Assembly (NCBI GenBank): GCA_900312665.1
Contig: ONZQ02000014.1
Coordinates: forward strand, 899,924-963,923
From: Cephalotrichum gorgonifer
Taxonomy: Eukaryota; Ascomycota; Sordariomycetes; Microascales; Microascaceae
Length of the DNA stretch: 64,000 nt
Direction: 5' to 3'
The notes below the pieces were generated by a model, which worked only from the letters and a program-made list of their open reading frames with translations, searched no databases and was not told the origin of the DNA. Positions 1 through 11,061 of this stretch are shown here, piece by piece. The position numbers were made by a program, and so were the translations under genes. The first letter of the stretch is position 1, and each line of letters begins with the position of its first letter.

Positions 1-326
1 GCCGTTCCAGTCCACGCCACCCTGGTCGTGGAATGACCACTGTGCGTGCCATGTTTCATTTGATTGAAAGTTGGCACTGAGTAACGATGATTCTTGCCTA
101 CTAAGCACACGTACCACGCGACAGCACACATATCGAACACACGCCTTTTGGGAGGACGCGTTGGTCTTCAGCTGTAGCGGGTAAAGGAACAAGCACGAGC
201 CCAGTCTCATCAAACTAAGGCACACGTCTCAGTCCGCCGGGGTTAGCCGGTCGATATAAATTCAAGCTTACCATCGAACCCCTTATTCCTCTTTGTCACT
301 TCTCAACAGCCTAACGGAACTGCTTC
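1..326. other. intergenic, upstream of first gene
   Basis: No gene is supported here. The stretch holds the upstream region of the gene starting at 327, including a TATA-like element at 255-260. Confidence 0.5.
255..260 (+). promoter_or_regulatory. TATA-like element
   Basis: TATAAA lies 72 nt upstream of the ATG at 327 and is followed by pyrimidine-rich sequence. Spacing fits a fungal core promoter, but this is position and motif only. Confidence 0.35.
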
Positions 327-1472
327 ATGTCAAATAAGGAGCTGCATGTGGGCGTGCATGCGCGATGTTTCCTCTGTGATGAGGAATTACCTGACAAGGG
401 GCCCTTCCGTCGACGGCCCAACCTCGTTGCGCGTAAACTTGTTTTTAATACCCAATGGCCACTAAGTTTGTGGGTTGACGCTATCTTTCTAGTATTCGCG
501 GTTGGAAAATCCGTTGAAGTGGTCCGGCACGCATCAAGGGAGATAGTCAGCTTCATCCGGAACGAAATCCCACGAGTCGAGTTCTGGGTCCGGGGTTTAT
601 ATCACCGCTTTGAAAGATACCATCCGAGAGTTCATTTCTACCCCAATGTAGAGTCGGACGGAACCTGGGAGCGAAACGTCCTTTACTGTGGACATTGTGC
701 GCCCAACAAGGCCCTCTTCTTCGCCCATGAGGACTGCTGGAAAATCGTCAAGCATCACGGCATCGAGGGCATCCAACTTTATCAGTTTGCAGTACAGACG
801 AAGCCATTGCTGCCGTGGAGGGGAGCCAAGCCGCACGGCAGACTTTGGGGGCTATTGCACGGCATCGACAGTCTTAATTCTGAAACGTCCTTGGGGAAGC
901 TCCTCACCGCTATATCTCGCCAGCTACCCCCGGAGCTCCGGCAGAGTATTCTCGATGAGCTTCAACGAGCCGCGGCGGTCAGTGTTGGGGAGTTATACAG
1001 GTCCAAAGATATGTGGGAAGTCGCCCTGATGACGGGCGACGTGCTATTCACGAGGTGTGCAACGGTAGAATCACTGACAGTGCCGACCCTGAGGAGAATT
1101 CGCCCCAAGAATGACGGCCTCAGATTCGAACCATGCCGTTCATTCACTCACCTGGTGTCAACGCCGCAGTCGCGGAGTACACTGGTTGAGACGCTGTACG
1201 CCCGTGTAAGAAAATTGTTTGGACGGGCGTATATATCGGAACTAGGGTGCGCCGGAGAAGCCGCAGGTAAAGATGAACACCTGCTATCGATCCGAGCAGC
1301 CCTACCACGACTCGTGGGTTGGTCAGCAATTGAGATGTGTCGAATTCGAAGAAGCGGCATACGAAGGATCCAATGGCAAAGGCGGGTAATCGTTAATCTT
1401 AATATCCCCTGTCGCATTCGCACCATTATACCATATGTAGGAAGAGAGGGGCCAATCAGCCCTACTGCCTAA
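327..1472 (+). CDS. hypothetical CxxC protein
   Basis: A single open frame of 381 residues that I do not recognise. Two CxxC pairs are visible near the N terminus (CFLC at about residue 14 and CGHC at about residue 113), followed by a conserved-looking HEDCW stretch, so a small metal-binding fold is possible. Fungal proteins with F-box or zinc-knuckle-like N termini often have such pairs, but no F-box can be assigned. The middle part is leucine-rich and could be helical. The last 110 residues are rich in Arg and Ile and look less protein-like, so an unrecognised intron or a degenerate C terminus is possible. No signal peptide or membrane segment is seen. The long frame and TATA-like element upstream support a real gene; the function is unknown. 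Confidence 0.55.
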   Translation: MSNKELHVGVHARCFLCDEELPDKGPFRRRPNLVARKLVFNTQWPLSLWVDAIFLVFAVGKSVEVVRHASREIVSFIRNEIPRVEFWVRGLYHRFERYHPRVHFYPNVESDGTWERNVLYCGHCAPNKALFFAHEDCWKIVKHHGIEGIQLYQFAVQTKPLLPWRGAKPHGRLWGLLHGIDSLNSETSLGKLLTAISRQLPPELRQSILDELQRAAAVSVGELYRSKDMWEVALMTGDVLFTRCATVESLTVPTLRRIRPKNDGLRFEPCRSFTHLVSTPQSRSTLVETLYARVRKLFGRAYISELGCAGEAAGKDEHLLSIRAALPRLVGWSAIEMCRIRRSGIRRIQWQRRVIVNLNIPCRIRTIIPYVGREGPISPTA

Positions 1473-1700
1473 TCAGGTAGACAGTGCATTGGGGTTAGCA
1501 CTGAGAAGCTTATGAATCCTTCGTCCCTTTTGAGGGAGGAGGTGAGATTTTAGCGCGTCCGAGTAACAAATCAACAACATCGCAAGGAACATTAAAAAGG
1601 TTTTGGATTTCCCTCGTCTGAAATACTGCTCGTACTCATACTCACATGCATATTGACAGCAACAGGCACACAGCATTGCTGTCCTGAAATCGGACGCACC

Positions 1701-3683
1701 ATGCTCGTCGACACTAGCCAGGGCACCCGCGTGGCTGCCGCCGTGTTCACGGCCGTATCAGCAGGTCTGACCTATTTTACCTACCGTCTAATCACACATC
1801 GCCGTCTTTATCGAGATCTGGTAAGCCACCCTCCGCCAATTGTCGCCATAATCCGTCTCCGTCGTTCCCATCCCGTCCTAACGCCGAGACCGTCTTCGTC
1901 CCAAACAGCCCGGGCCGCCTCACTCCCTCTTCTGGGGCCACCTTAAAGTCTTCGGCATCTTCGCCTCCAAACTCCCAAAGTACACCTGCATCTCGCCCAT
2001 CGTCGCCGAGATCAAGCACCAGTACGGCCTGGGCGACATCTTCTACATCGACCTCTGGCCCCTGGGCCCCTGCTTCACCGTCCTCTCCTCGCCCGACGCC
2101 GCCGCCCTCGCGACCACCGTGCAGACCTTCCCTATCAGTACCGTCGTGGTCGATCTCTACCGCTGGACCACCGGCACCAACTTCATCGACAGCACGAACG
2201 GCCCCCTGTGGAAGAAGCTCCACCGCCTCATCGCGCCGGCTTTGACCCCCGCCGCGACCAAGGCCAGCCTGCCCTCCATCATCCGCGAAGCCGCCGCCCT
2301 ACACGCCAAGTTCGGCGCCCTCGCAGATGGAACAGCGGTGGTCCAGGACCTAGCGCACGAGATTGGCACCTTCACCTTCAGCAATGCCCTGCGCGTCTTG
2401 TTCGGGGAGCCCCTGGACACCCGGACAACCGCTGAACTTTATCAAGACTCGGAAGGTTTCGTGGACGCCGTTGGGGTCATTGCGTACCGGTCGCGGACTC
2501 CGCTGCACGCGTGGTGGCATCGTATAACAGTATTGAAGCCTGTCCAGAGGCGCATGCGGCGCACTATCCAGGATATCATGGATAGGAACCACGCGAACCT
2601 GGTGCAACAGAACGAGAAAGGGTTTCTTCCCCGAGAAACATCGCCACCCATCATGGACAGAATGCTGCTCGAAGCCGTTACGAACAAAACAGGTCTTGAC
2701 CCCGGCTTGACAGCCTTGATCAGTGACAAGTAAGGCATCTAGAGCTGAGGAAGCTTGCTCAGCCCCTCCCAATCCAACCCAACCCACCTCCTTTGCTTTG
2801 ACTTTATTCCACCTTGTTGTTCCAATTTAATTTGGCATCCATGTTGCTGTATATTTTACGGGCTATAGCTGACGCCCATGTAGTGCAATGGGTATCATTG
2901 TCGCTGGCTATGGTACCACAACCGACGCATTATGTGTAAGATACCCATCCCCTGAACCCTCCAGAGAACAATGCTGATAGAGATCTTCGCAGTACATCCT
3001 CATGTTGCTGTCCACACACCCAGATTCTCTACGGGAGCTTCGTCAAGAACACGATGAGGTCTTCGGCTCTACATTTGAGGGCACCCTTGCTCGTCTTGAA
3101 GAAGATCCCAACCATATCAATCAACTCAAGTACACGACTGCCGTCATTAATGAGAGTTTACGGCTTTACTCCGTCGGGTTTGCTATCCGAGATCCGATGC
3201 CGGACATGTGAGCGCCTTTGATTAGTTGCCTCGATACCTGTCGTTCACACTGACAATTCTTATAGGGCCGCCATTGAATACAAGGGCCGCTCCTACCCAG
3301 TTAAGAACCATGTCATGGGGTTGAACATCTATAGCATTCACTACGACGACTCTCTCTTCCCCGAGGCTAGGAAGTTCCAGCCCGAACGGTTCCTCGACTA
3401 CGCCCCCTACGGGATCAACCGCAACGCGTATCGCCCCTTCGAGCGCGGTCTGCGGGCATGCCCAGGGCAGTCGCTCGCGACCGACCAGATGCGCGTTGCC
3501 GTGCTCTTCCTGGCAAGGTGGTTTGACTTCGAGCTTGTAGACCACGAGCCGAGCGACTCTCCGCGCGTCTCTCATACGGATATGGATATGCTCCTCGGAA
3601 AGCACGCTTTCCAATACACAAACGTCACAGCTGGCCCTGCGGGGAAGGTTGCAATGAAAATCTCGAGGACGAAGAGGGGATGA
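1701..3683 (+). CDS. cytochrome P450 monooxygenase
   Basis: Exons 1701-1820, 1909-2729, 2884-2935, 2993-3207 and 3266-3683 join in frame to give 541 residues, a normal P450 length. The N terminus has a hydrophobic anchor, placing it in the ER membrane, followed by the proline hinge PGPPHS, which only appears once intron 1 is removed. The I-helix oxygen-binding region reads AGYGTTT, encoded by the 52-nt exon 3. The K-helix ExxR is ESLR and the haem loop is FERGLRACPG with the cysteine ligand. All four introns are GT-AG; introns 3 and 4 are 57 and 58 nt. An in-frame upstream non-ATG extension exists but 1701 is the first ATG that gives a normal anchor. The substrate cannot be inferred: no synthase or other pathway gene is adjacent. 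Confidence 0.9.
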
Positions 3684-4019
3684 ACCCCATCATACCGCTT
3701 CTTTCGCACTCGCGGCGCTTGACTGCAAGCACACTATGGGAGGGGTGTTGGGTGCGCCTACCGTGACACCAGAAGCTTTTTGGAGTGGTGAATATACTTT
3801 CTTCATCCGCTACACCGCGTAATCTACCAAGGGCAGTCCTCTCCGCTTCCCAAAAGAAAGTTCATCCCCTGTATTCTGGGAAGGAGGGCCGCGAACTCGT
3901 CTGGCCTATCCTGCATACATACCGGCAATAGTCTCATATGTATTCCGTTCCGAAAGTACTATTGTGCTATATATTTCCTTGACTAAGCCGTAAATTTGCT
4001 GATAATATCACAACATTCT
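3684..4019. other. intergenic between convergent units
   Basis: No gene seen. It lies between the 3' end of the P450 and the 3' end of the minus-strand pseudogene, so it probably holds the 3' UTR of the P450. The sequence becomes AT-richer toward 4000. Confidence 0.5.
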
Positions 4020-4941
4020 TTAATCCAGTCCATTCAGAATAGCAACGGATATAGCGGCAACAAGGAAGAAGGCAATGAGCTGGCCGACAACATTCGGTAT
4101 TTCAATCGAGGACCCTTCATTAAGGAAAGATAGGGGCCCGTCATCTCCCAACCCATCGCTTGCACAAGTCCATTCTGCAAGCCGTCGAACCCGGACTAGC
4201 AGGCTGGTCGGCTGAGCCCTGGCTAGGCGGCTCTTGGTCACCACTGACACCCGGATACGAACCGCCCGAGTCGCCGCAGCTTCCAAGAGGGGCAACCGCA
4301 TTGGGGTTGTTCATATCCACGTCTCGGCCGGGATCGGGGATCATGACATCCGCCGACGGCGCCGTCATGCATCCGCTGCCTAGGTTAGCAGTAAACATAG
4401 CGGGCCGCTGATCAAAAGGCACGTCCTCACTGCCAGAACCACCACCCTCGATCACTATAGGCGCGTAGTTCTGAAAGAATTCCCGATTCCCGACCTTGTT
4501 CATCTACGACCAGGAAAGCAAGGCCTCGTCAGAAGGCGGTGTGTCGGAGGGAAGCCGAAAATTAAGGACGTCGTCGGAAGGACACCCCCCTATATAGCTG
4601 TTGATTGCGGTAAATGACTTCCCGCCATCAAGAGAGATCGATATCTGACAGGAGCCACCGTTATGCATCGCGCCACCCGAGGCCGTGACGGACTGTCTGG
4701 ACCCGGCCTTCCACGTCGCCACTAGGGCTCCGGCGGGTGATCCGAGGAGGGAGTGGTAGCCCTTACACGGGAAAATATCCACAGTTAGGGGCGCGACGAG
4801 GTCGTAGTCCACGTCACCCTTTGCGTTGGGGTTGTTTTTAGAGCGAAATGGGGGAGGGTCAGACATTTCCATGTGGGCGATTGCTGGGCCGGCCAGGAGC
4901 TATATCCCGAGGGAGGTTAGAGGAAATCTATCAAGCATCAT
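4020..4941 (-). pseudogene. AA11-like lytic polysaccharide monooxygenase, broken
   Basis: Reading down from the ATG at 4941, a hydrophobic signal-peptide-like stretch ends in AIA followed by HMEMSDPPPF. This is the mature N-terminal histidine of the copper histidine brace in AA11 chitin-active LPMOs. Further on, SWS-stop-MNKVGNRE matches the family's conserved SW-x-W-x-N-x-x-GNRE core with a stop where Trp is expected. Three lesions are visible: an in-frame TAG within the signal peptide (around 4900-4902), a TAG at 4504-4506 (a TGG to TAG change), and a frame change near 4165. After the frame change, the other frame continues to a hydrophobic C-terminal tail ending at 4020 that resembles a GPI-attachment signal. 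The gene therefore looks like a decayed secreted, possibly GPI-anchored, oxidative chitin-degrading enzyme. Sequencing error could explain one lesion but hardly three. No intron solution that removes both stops was found. Confidence 0.7.
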
Positions 4942-5447
4942 GGGCGTAGATTTAGGGAGTGTAGGGTAAGAAATAGCAGAGTTCTCGAGACCTCGGAGGA
5001 AGATAGCAATAGAAATAGTATATAGATGGCGGAGGCCTCGAGGTAGGTTTGATCGGCTATTTATGCTCAAGCTGGAAGAATGGACCTTCCCCTGGCCCTC
5101 TTAAATGTATCGTAATCTTATGTAGAAAGAAAGGGCCACGTCGTAGGTGTAGTAAGGAGCCATTAACAACAGCCGAGAGGTTGCCACCACATAACACGGG
5201 ATTGGTATCATGTAATGTAGTCCTGCCACACAAGGAATCCCGTGGAAGGCTAAGCAGCACCGACTTAAGAAATACATGTATTTTGAAAAGCAACGAAAAG
5301 GGTTAAGAATGTATTGCTGGATGAAGACGTAGGTATCTCGCTTATTCATAAATGTACTTCGTGAAAGTCGTAACTGCGTGTTTTCCACCACCTAGAAACT
5401 CCCACACGATCTACACCAAAGGTCCAACCAAACCACTGGGTGTTCGA
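4942..5447. other. intergenic
   Basis: Upstream region of the pseudogene and downstream region of the CorA-like gene. Small overlapping frames here are short and have no recognisable features. Confidence 0.5.
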
Positions 5448-7938
5448 CTAAGGCTGCCTACGTCCCGCCGCACCAGCATACTTGCCGAAAAACCTCTCCC
5501 TCAGCTCCTGCCTGAACGCCCACGAACTCGTAAGAACGACAAGGAGAACCCCGACGACGCCGCAGACGCGCCAGAACCACGACTCGTTCTTGGACGGGTC
5601 CTCCATATCCGCGAGGTTCATGCCGAAGTAGCTGGTGAAAAATGAGAGAGGGAGGAAGATGACGGTTACGGCTGTGAAGACCAAGATGGCCTTGTTCTGG
5701 GACTCGGCCACTATCGCCAGTTCGTTTTGTTCGATGGATTTGAGTTGGAAGAGCTGGTGATGGTTAATTGTTAATCTTGTGTTTTCCAGGCTTCCTCCTG
5801 TCTTTTAAAGCGGGGATATCGGGGATTTCATGCAGGGGGATAGGTGGAAGAAACAGATGAATGGGGCTAGGTGTACTTACGGCTTCGGTTGAGAGGCGGA
5901 GATCCACCAGGAGTGCTTCGCAGATAGAGAGTTGCTCTTTCACGAGCGGTAGAGCCCACTGAACCCTTCCCAGAGCCGACTCGCACTGCGTAGGCGAAAC
6001 AGGATCCTCGTTATCTGCCTTCCCTTCCCTATCGGGGTCAATCTCCGAGAGGAATGACTCGAGATTCTCTAGAAGGGTGAGACGACCACGCATGACGTTA
6101 CAGATGCAGGTGAGCTCGTCCTGGCAGGTGAGGAAGTCTCGAACGAGAGCGATGGACTCGTGCCTCCTGAAGCGATCGTACCGGCGGAGTTTCTATTTTG
6201 CGTTGTTCATTCTCATCAGAAACCACGATCCAGAGTCGTCCCCCTTGATTTCCTAGGCGAGGAGAGATATTAGTAGACTCACCAGCTTCTCGACGATCTG
6301 CTTGTACGCGACCGTGAGGCGCGTGAGGGCGCGCCCCTGCCGGATGTTGTGGGGAGACGCCGCTACTTCAGTCAGTAGGTATATTAGGAAGTACTCTACC
6401 GTCTTCTGCGGCCAGTCCCGGGTCCCGGACTTCTCGAAGCGCTTGCATAGGAAGGCGAAGACGGAGGCTTCCTCGTTGTCTTCGCGGCGCCTCTTTGACT
6501 GGCCCAGCCACTTATCGAAGTCCTTATCGAGGTACTCAACACCGCAAGGGGCCCCCATCGTCAGGAGCATGCCTAGGCAAGTGTGTTAGTTAATCTTGGC
6601 TCTTCCGGTGCGTGGAGATGTAGACAGCAGGGAGTAGAGAAGCTTACCATCTTCACGGTGATAATTCCAAACCATGGTCCTCACCAACTGCCCATTCTGA
6701 AACGAAGGGTGACTCCACAGTGTCTGGTAAATATGCCCCGCGCCATTCGGGTCCACAATATCCTTCGGCCCCGCCGTCGTCTCCTGCGTACTTATCTGCG
6801 TGAGATGGTACGGGACCAAGTCGTACACCAGATCCCAGAACCCGCTTTCCATGCCCAGGTGTTCGCACCGCCACGCGAGGTCCGTCGCCAGCGCCTCGCC
6901 CATGCCCTCCGATTTGCGCTTGTCGAGGCGGGCGCGGAGGGAGGCGTTCGTGGGGGTGTCGGTCCCGAGGATAGAGAAGACGTCTCGCATCTGCATGTAG
7001 CTTTCGCGCTGGCGGAAGCTGAGTGATTCGATGGCTAGGTAGGGCCAGGCTTTCTTGCCGGCGCCCAGGACTTTTGTTTGGCGTTTGCCGGCGTTGAGGA
7101 AGAGATCGTCGAAGCACTAGGAGTCGGGTTAGGGATGTTCAGATGGCATCTGGGGACGGTTTGGAAATGGGGGTTGGCTCACGGAGGAGATGAGGCCTGG
7201 GCCTACTGGCGCGTAACTGTCGTAGGATAGAGTGTTAGGACGGGTGTCCATTCGATTTGGGGAGGGGAGCGGAGTATGCGGGACAAACTTACATCCAGCG
7301 AACATGGACATCCGCGGGCTTCTCGTGAATGACTACACCCGGATCAGAACCAACACAGATAAACATACACCGGAGTAAAGAAATTCCGGTGACTTACACT
7401 CATCAAGACACGTCTTCAACGACACCTCGTACTTCTTGCTCCCGTCCGGACCAAAGTCCACGATTCTGACCGGAAACTCCCCGGGCGCGGGAAAATGGTG
7501 CAAGACGAGCTTTTCCAGCTCCTCATCCCCAGGTCTGCTACTCCCCGTCTCACCCGTAGCCTTCCCCATCCCCACAGCGGCCTTGACCCTGCCCCAGATC
7601 CCCGTGTTCCTCACGTCCCTCCACCTCCTCAGCTTCTGCAGCGTCTGGGCCTGCTCATCGTCCTCCTCAGCCCACGGGTCGAGGTACTTGCTGACCCGAC
7701 GCAGTCTATTCCTCTCATTTACCACACCGAAGTTTTGCAGGACGTTGGTGGTGCACGGCGGCTCGGGGAGGTCCTCTGGTTCTGGGACGTAGGCAATTTC
7801 GTGGTAGGCCTCGACACTCTTCTCACCGACCGCGACAACGACGCCCTTGCCTTCGGGAGACGTCGGGTCGGAAGCGGGGTTTTGGGCAGGCTCCATGTCG
7901 ATGATGATGTCTGAGTCGTGTTCGGGATTAGCAGCCAT
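5448..7938 (-). CDS. CorA-like Mg2+ transporter protein
   Basis: Minus-strand exons 7398-7938, 7293-7332, 7183-7216, 6648-7116, 6283-6572, 5881-6192 and 5448-5753 join in frame to 663 residues. The last exon carries the CorA signature: a cytoplasmic helix, a first membrane span (ILVFTAVTVIFLPLSFF), the loop YFGMN with the GMN selectivity motif, and a second span (VCGVVGVLLVVLTSSWAF). Exon 2 gives VHVRWM, the start of the conserved fungal N-domain. The family moves Mg2+ as a pentamer; many fungal members of this long type are uncharacterised. The start at 7938 has the better ATG context. The frame is open up to an ATG at 8127, which would add 63 residues including a hydrophobic stretch (726 residues total). 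Intron 5 is taken as 6193-6282 (90 nt), because the nearer acceptor would give a 30-nt intron and an in-frame TAG. Confidence 0.85.
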
Positions 7939-10326
7939 GGCTGGACTAGGTCCGATTTTAGCGCTTCTTTTATTCTTCTCGGGGACAGATGGCGGGTGGT
8001 TGGTTGGGTACCAATTCTTGCCAGCCTCCCAATTCGCTCTCTCCTCGGCAGCTCGTCCAATTACAAGGGGAGCAGCGATTAAGATAACCAGGACAAGCAC
8101 CGCGTCGTGGATTTTGCGCGTATGCACCTCCTAACATTATGTGAGACGGAAGGAATATCATATCACAGAGGATCACCGCTGACACACAGAGTACCGGTTC
8201 GGGGATTCACGGGTAAGATACTTGTCAGCCTTCAGCTTCCTATATAACCCTCACAGGAGCCCTCGGCTACTAGCTTGAGGAAGCTAGCAAATGGGGTAGC
8301 TATCGTCGTGGAACTTTCACGTCAGTAGAGGCATAGGAGACATGAAATTTGGAAAGTGAATAGGTGTCGCATCGAGAGTGGGAGAGAGACTTCATGGTAT
8401 GATGGTCGAATTGAGGGCTGGGTTAAGGGCAAATGTCTGTTTAGGCGTGTGTATGCTAGTTTTTTTTTTTTTTAGAGAAATTGTATGTGTACATAAAAGT
8501 GCCAGTATCGGTACTCTTGTAGAGATGGTGTGCTTCTTTGGCTGATACACCTCGTGAGAAAGGTGGTGGAATAGGAACGGATTAATAGATCCTGTAAGCC
8601 AGGGTATTCGGTCTTTTCTCGCCCCATCTCGTCATGCCAATCCTTCATATCTCGGCTAACTTTATAGTCTAGCTACCATGGTCCAGGGTACTTTTATACT
8701 CACTGGGAGCTAGTCGATCTTCCCTCTCCCCCATCTACTCAGTCACTACCAGCCTGAACTTGTTTTATGCGTGGCGGTATAGCAGCGGGATTTGAAATTG
8801 GCTGGTAACAAGCAGGAATATTGGAAGGAAGATGGATCCTGGCTTTATTCGAGATCGATGACGAGGAGAATGTGAGATGGGGCAGCCAATTCCCGACATA
8901 AGCAGCCCTCTCCTCATCGACGAGCGGAGCAGACGAATATCGATTACTCAAAGGCAATGCAAGGAGACCAAGGATTACAGCGCCCTCAGGGCCCTCTGTA
9001 ATACCAAGTCTGACTACTTTCATCATGCCCGCGCAAAGCGATTCGAGGAAAACCTTGAAGGTGCTCCGCCCCAAGAGGGTTGTATTCATTATCCAATGTC
9101 CGAAATTTACCAAGATTTGGCCATCCATCCATCCTCCGACACGCAGTCAGGGGATCACTGGTGGCTGTGTCTGTCGAGCCTTGTTCATCGGTACAGTACG
9201 AAGCAGAGGTAGTACAAGGCAAGGAGTGTGGGGAGCTGCACGGACCAGGCCAGGGAGCGGACCGGAATGATGCAGCTCTTGCCCCGGCGCTAGGTGTGTC
9301 GTATTCCAGGGCGAGCACTACGTAATAACCAGCCAAACCTCCTGATCAAGGCACCTAAGCGAGGAATATACCGCACAACAAGCCTTAACCTTATATCGTT
9401 AGCCCGCCCGGTATGATCGTGAAACCAAATGGGCTCGTGTTCGTGCGACCATGAGGCATTTTCGGGATTGGTGTTCTGCGCCAATCATGTCCCATTCTGG
9501 GCAAAAGACAAAGGCATAAGCGAAGCAAATAGTGCGGTCACTGACACGAGCAAGAGTATCCATACTTGACCCCTACTTCGCCAAAACCTGCTTTGGCGAA
9601 CCACCCAACGGCAGTTCATGTTTTGTTTCTTCTCGCGTGGCACTAGCGCAGCGCACGGGCCCCATGGCGACGTAGGCTTCCGTTCCGGGAGGGCGCTGGC
9701 CCCCGTTACACCCTTTCCTGAGATCTCCCCTGAGCTTGTGCTTTCAATTGCTTGGCGCGCCTGACTTTGGGGTACTGCGTGCACCACTAGTTAGTGATGG
9801 AATTATTTCGTAGGGAGATTGGTGGAATGAAGAACAGAGCTCCCCCTCACCGAATTGATCATACATATGTTTGATTTTTATGTTGGAGCTCGCAAAGACC
9901 TGAAATTAAACTTTTTTTTTTGAGTGAAAGGGACAAGTAGAATTCGATTAAACTATCTGGGCGCTCGTCCAAGGCGGCATATATACTGTTTTTGACATCG
10001 TCCAAAGTGTCATATATACTGATTTTGATATGGTGGGCTGCCCCTTACAGCAGCCGCGCTTGTTCATGTGTCCTCCCTCCTCCACCGCCAGGCTCTCTGC
10101 ACGCTTCTCGAGCATTGATTGTAGGCGTATGGCTGATCGCAAAGCCGGGAAACAGGCTAGGGTCTGTTCGATTTAACTCTCGCGCAAGACCGGTTCGCCG
10201 TCAGGACCGCTTCCAATGTCTGTAGTTGTCTCAGAGTTGGCGCTCCTACCTAAGCCGCCATGTCGTCCACTCACGGATTGTTCTGGCTTAGTCTTAGGAT
10301 CTGAGGACATGATTCCACTAAGCAGG
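7939..10326. other. long stretch without a supported gene
   Basis: Apart from a possible N-terminal extension of the CorA-like gene up to 8127, no gene is supported. Minus-strand frames at 8739-9128 and 9290-9787 are open but have no recognisable domain, and the second is interrupted by a TGA at 9485-9487. Homopolymer T runs occur at about 8460 and 9911. A 33-bp tandem duplication lies at 9966-10031. Confidence 0.5.
9966..10031. repeat. 33-bp tandem duplication
   Basis: Two adjacent 33-bp units (9966-9998 and 9999-10031) agree at 28 of 33 positions; both contain CGTCCAA and CATATATACTG. Four of the five differences pair G or C in the first copy with A or T in the second. Confidence 0.8.
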
Positions 10327-11061
10327 CTACCGTTGTCCGACGACCCTATCTCGGATCATGTGCGATATTCTCGGTCGAGGAGGTTTTCGGACGGAGTTAG
10401 CAGCGGCCTGCGCTTCGATATCTAAACGACTGGGAGCCCCCAACCAACCCCCCATAGTAATGTATTAGTAGGAAGTATTAAGACAGTGTGATGAAGGGAG
10501 GGTATTGGAGAATGTAATTCAGTGTACCTACCAGAGGGGGCAAGTACTGGCTCGGTCTCGTAGCCACGGGTCGACACACTGCGGGTGGAATGTATGGCCA
10601 CAGGGCAACATTCGCAGTTGATCACCCTCAACGAGTATCTCCGTGCAGATGGAGCAGCACGACGAACAGTCATCTGTGTGCGCTCCACCATCTCTTCTCA
10701 TCGACCCCCATAGGTGGGAGCCGAAGGCCCGCAATGCTGAGATGCCTCGAGCATTCAGCATGCGGCTAGATTCTTCCCTCGCCGATGACCCTGTTCTTTG
10801 GTGACGACGCGGTGCTCTACTCGAGTGGCCGTGTTCGTGATACTCTACGATCGGGATAGCATCCAGGGTGGCGCGACCCAGCCCGCGCCACCGTTGTTGC
10901 TCGTTGAATCGCGCGACGGCTAAGTGTTGGAGAGGAGGAAGACGGGTCTTTCGGCGCACCATGTAGCCTGTTACGCCGATGACTATAATCAGGACGATGA
11001 CAAGGACCGCATACACCCCGCCGTCCAGCTCGTTCTGGGGAGGGGTTTCTGGCTCTACCAT
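10327..11061 (-). CDS. membrane RING-H2 finger protein
   Basis: Minus-strand exons 10532-11061 and 10327-10429 give 210 residues. A single membrane span lies at about residues 16-35, followed by a basic stop-transfer stretch. A complete RING-H2 finger follows: C136-x2-C139-x14-C154-x-H156-x2-H159-x2-C162-x11-C174-x2-C177. The last cysteine is created only by splicing the intron (10430-10531), which has a good TACTAAT branch site; unspliced, the motif would end CPLW. RING-H2 proteins of this layout are usually E3 ubiquitin ligases of endomembranes. There is no protease-associated domain and no clear signal peptide, so it is a short member. The substrate is unknown and its neighbours give no clue. 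Confidence 0.85.

Noticed and set aside
1653..1700. N-terminal extension of the first P450
   Set aside because: The added residues start at an ATG but break the usual short luminal start of a P450 anchor; the ATG at 1701 is better.
8739..9128. Minus-strand open frame of 129 codons
   Set aside because: No start context, domain or continuation across introns; frames on both strands overlap it, so chance is the simplest explanation.
9290..9787. Minus-strand frame interrupted by one TGA, with a hydrophobic segment
   Set aside because: Looked like a membrane-protein pseudogene, but composition is random-like and no family block could be seen.
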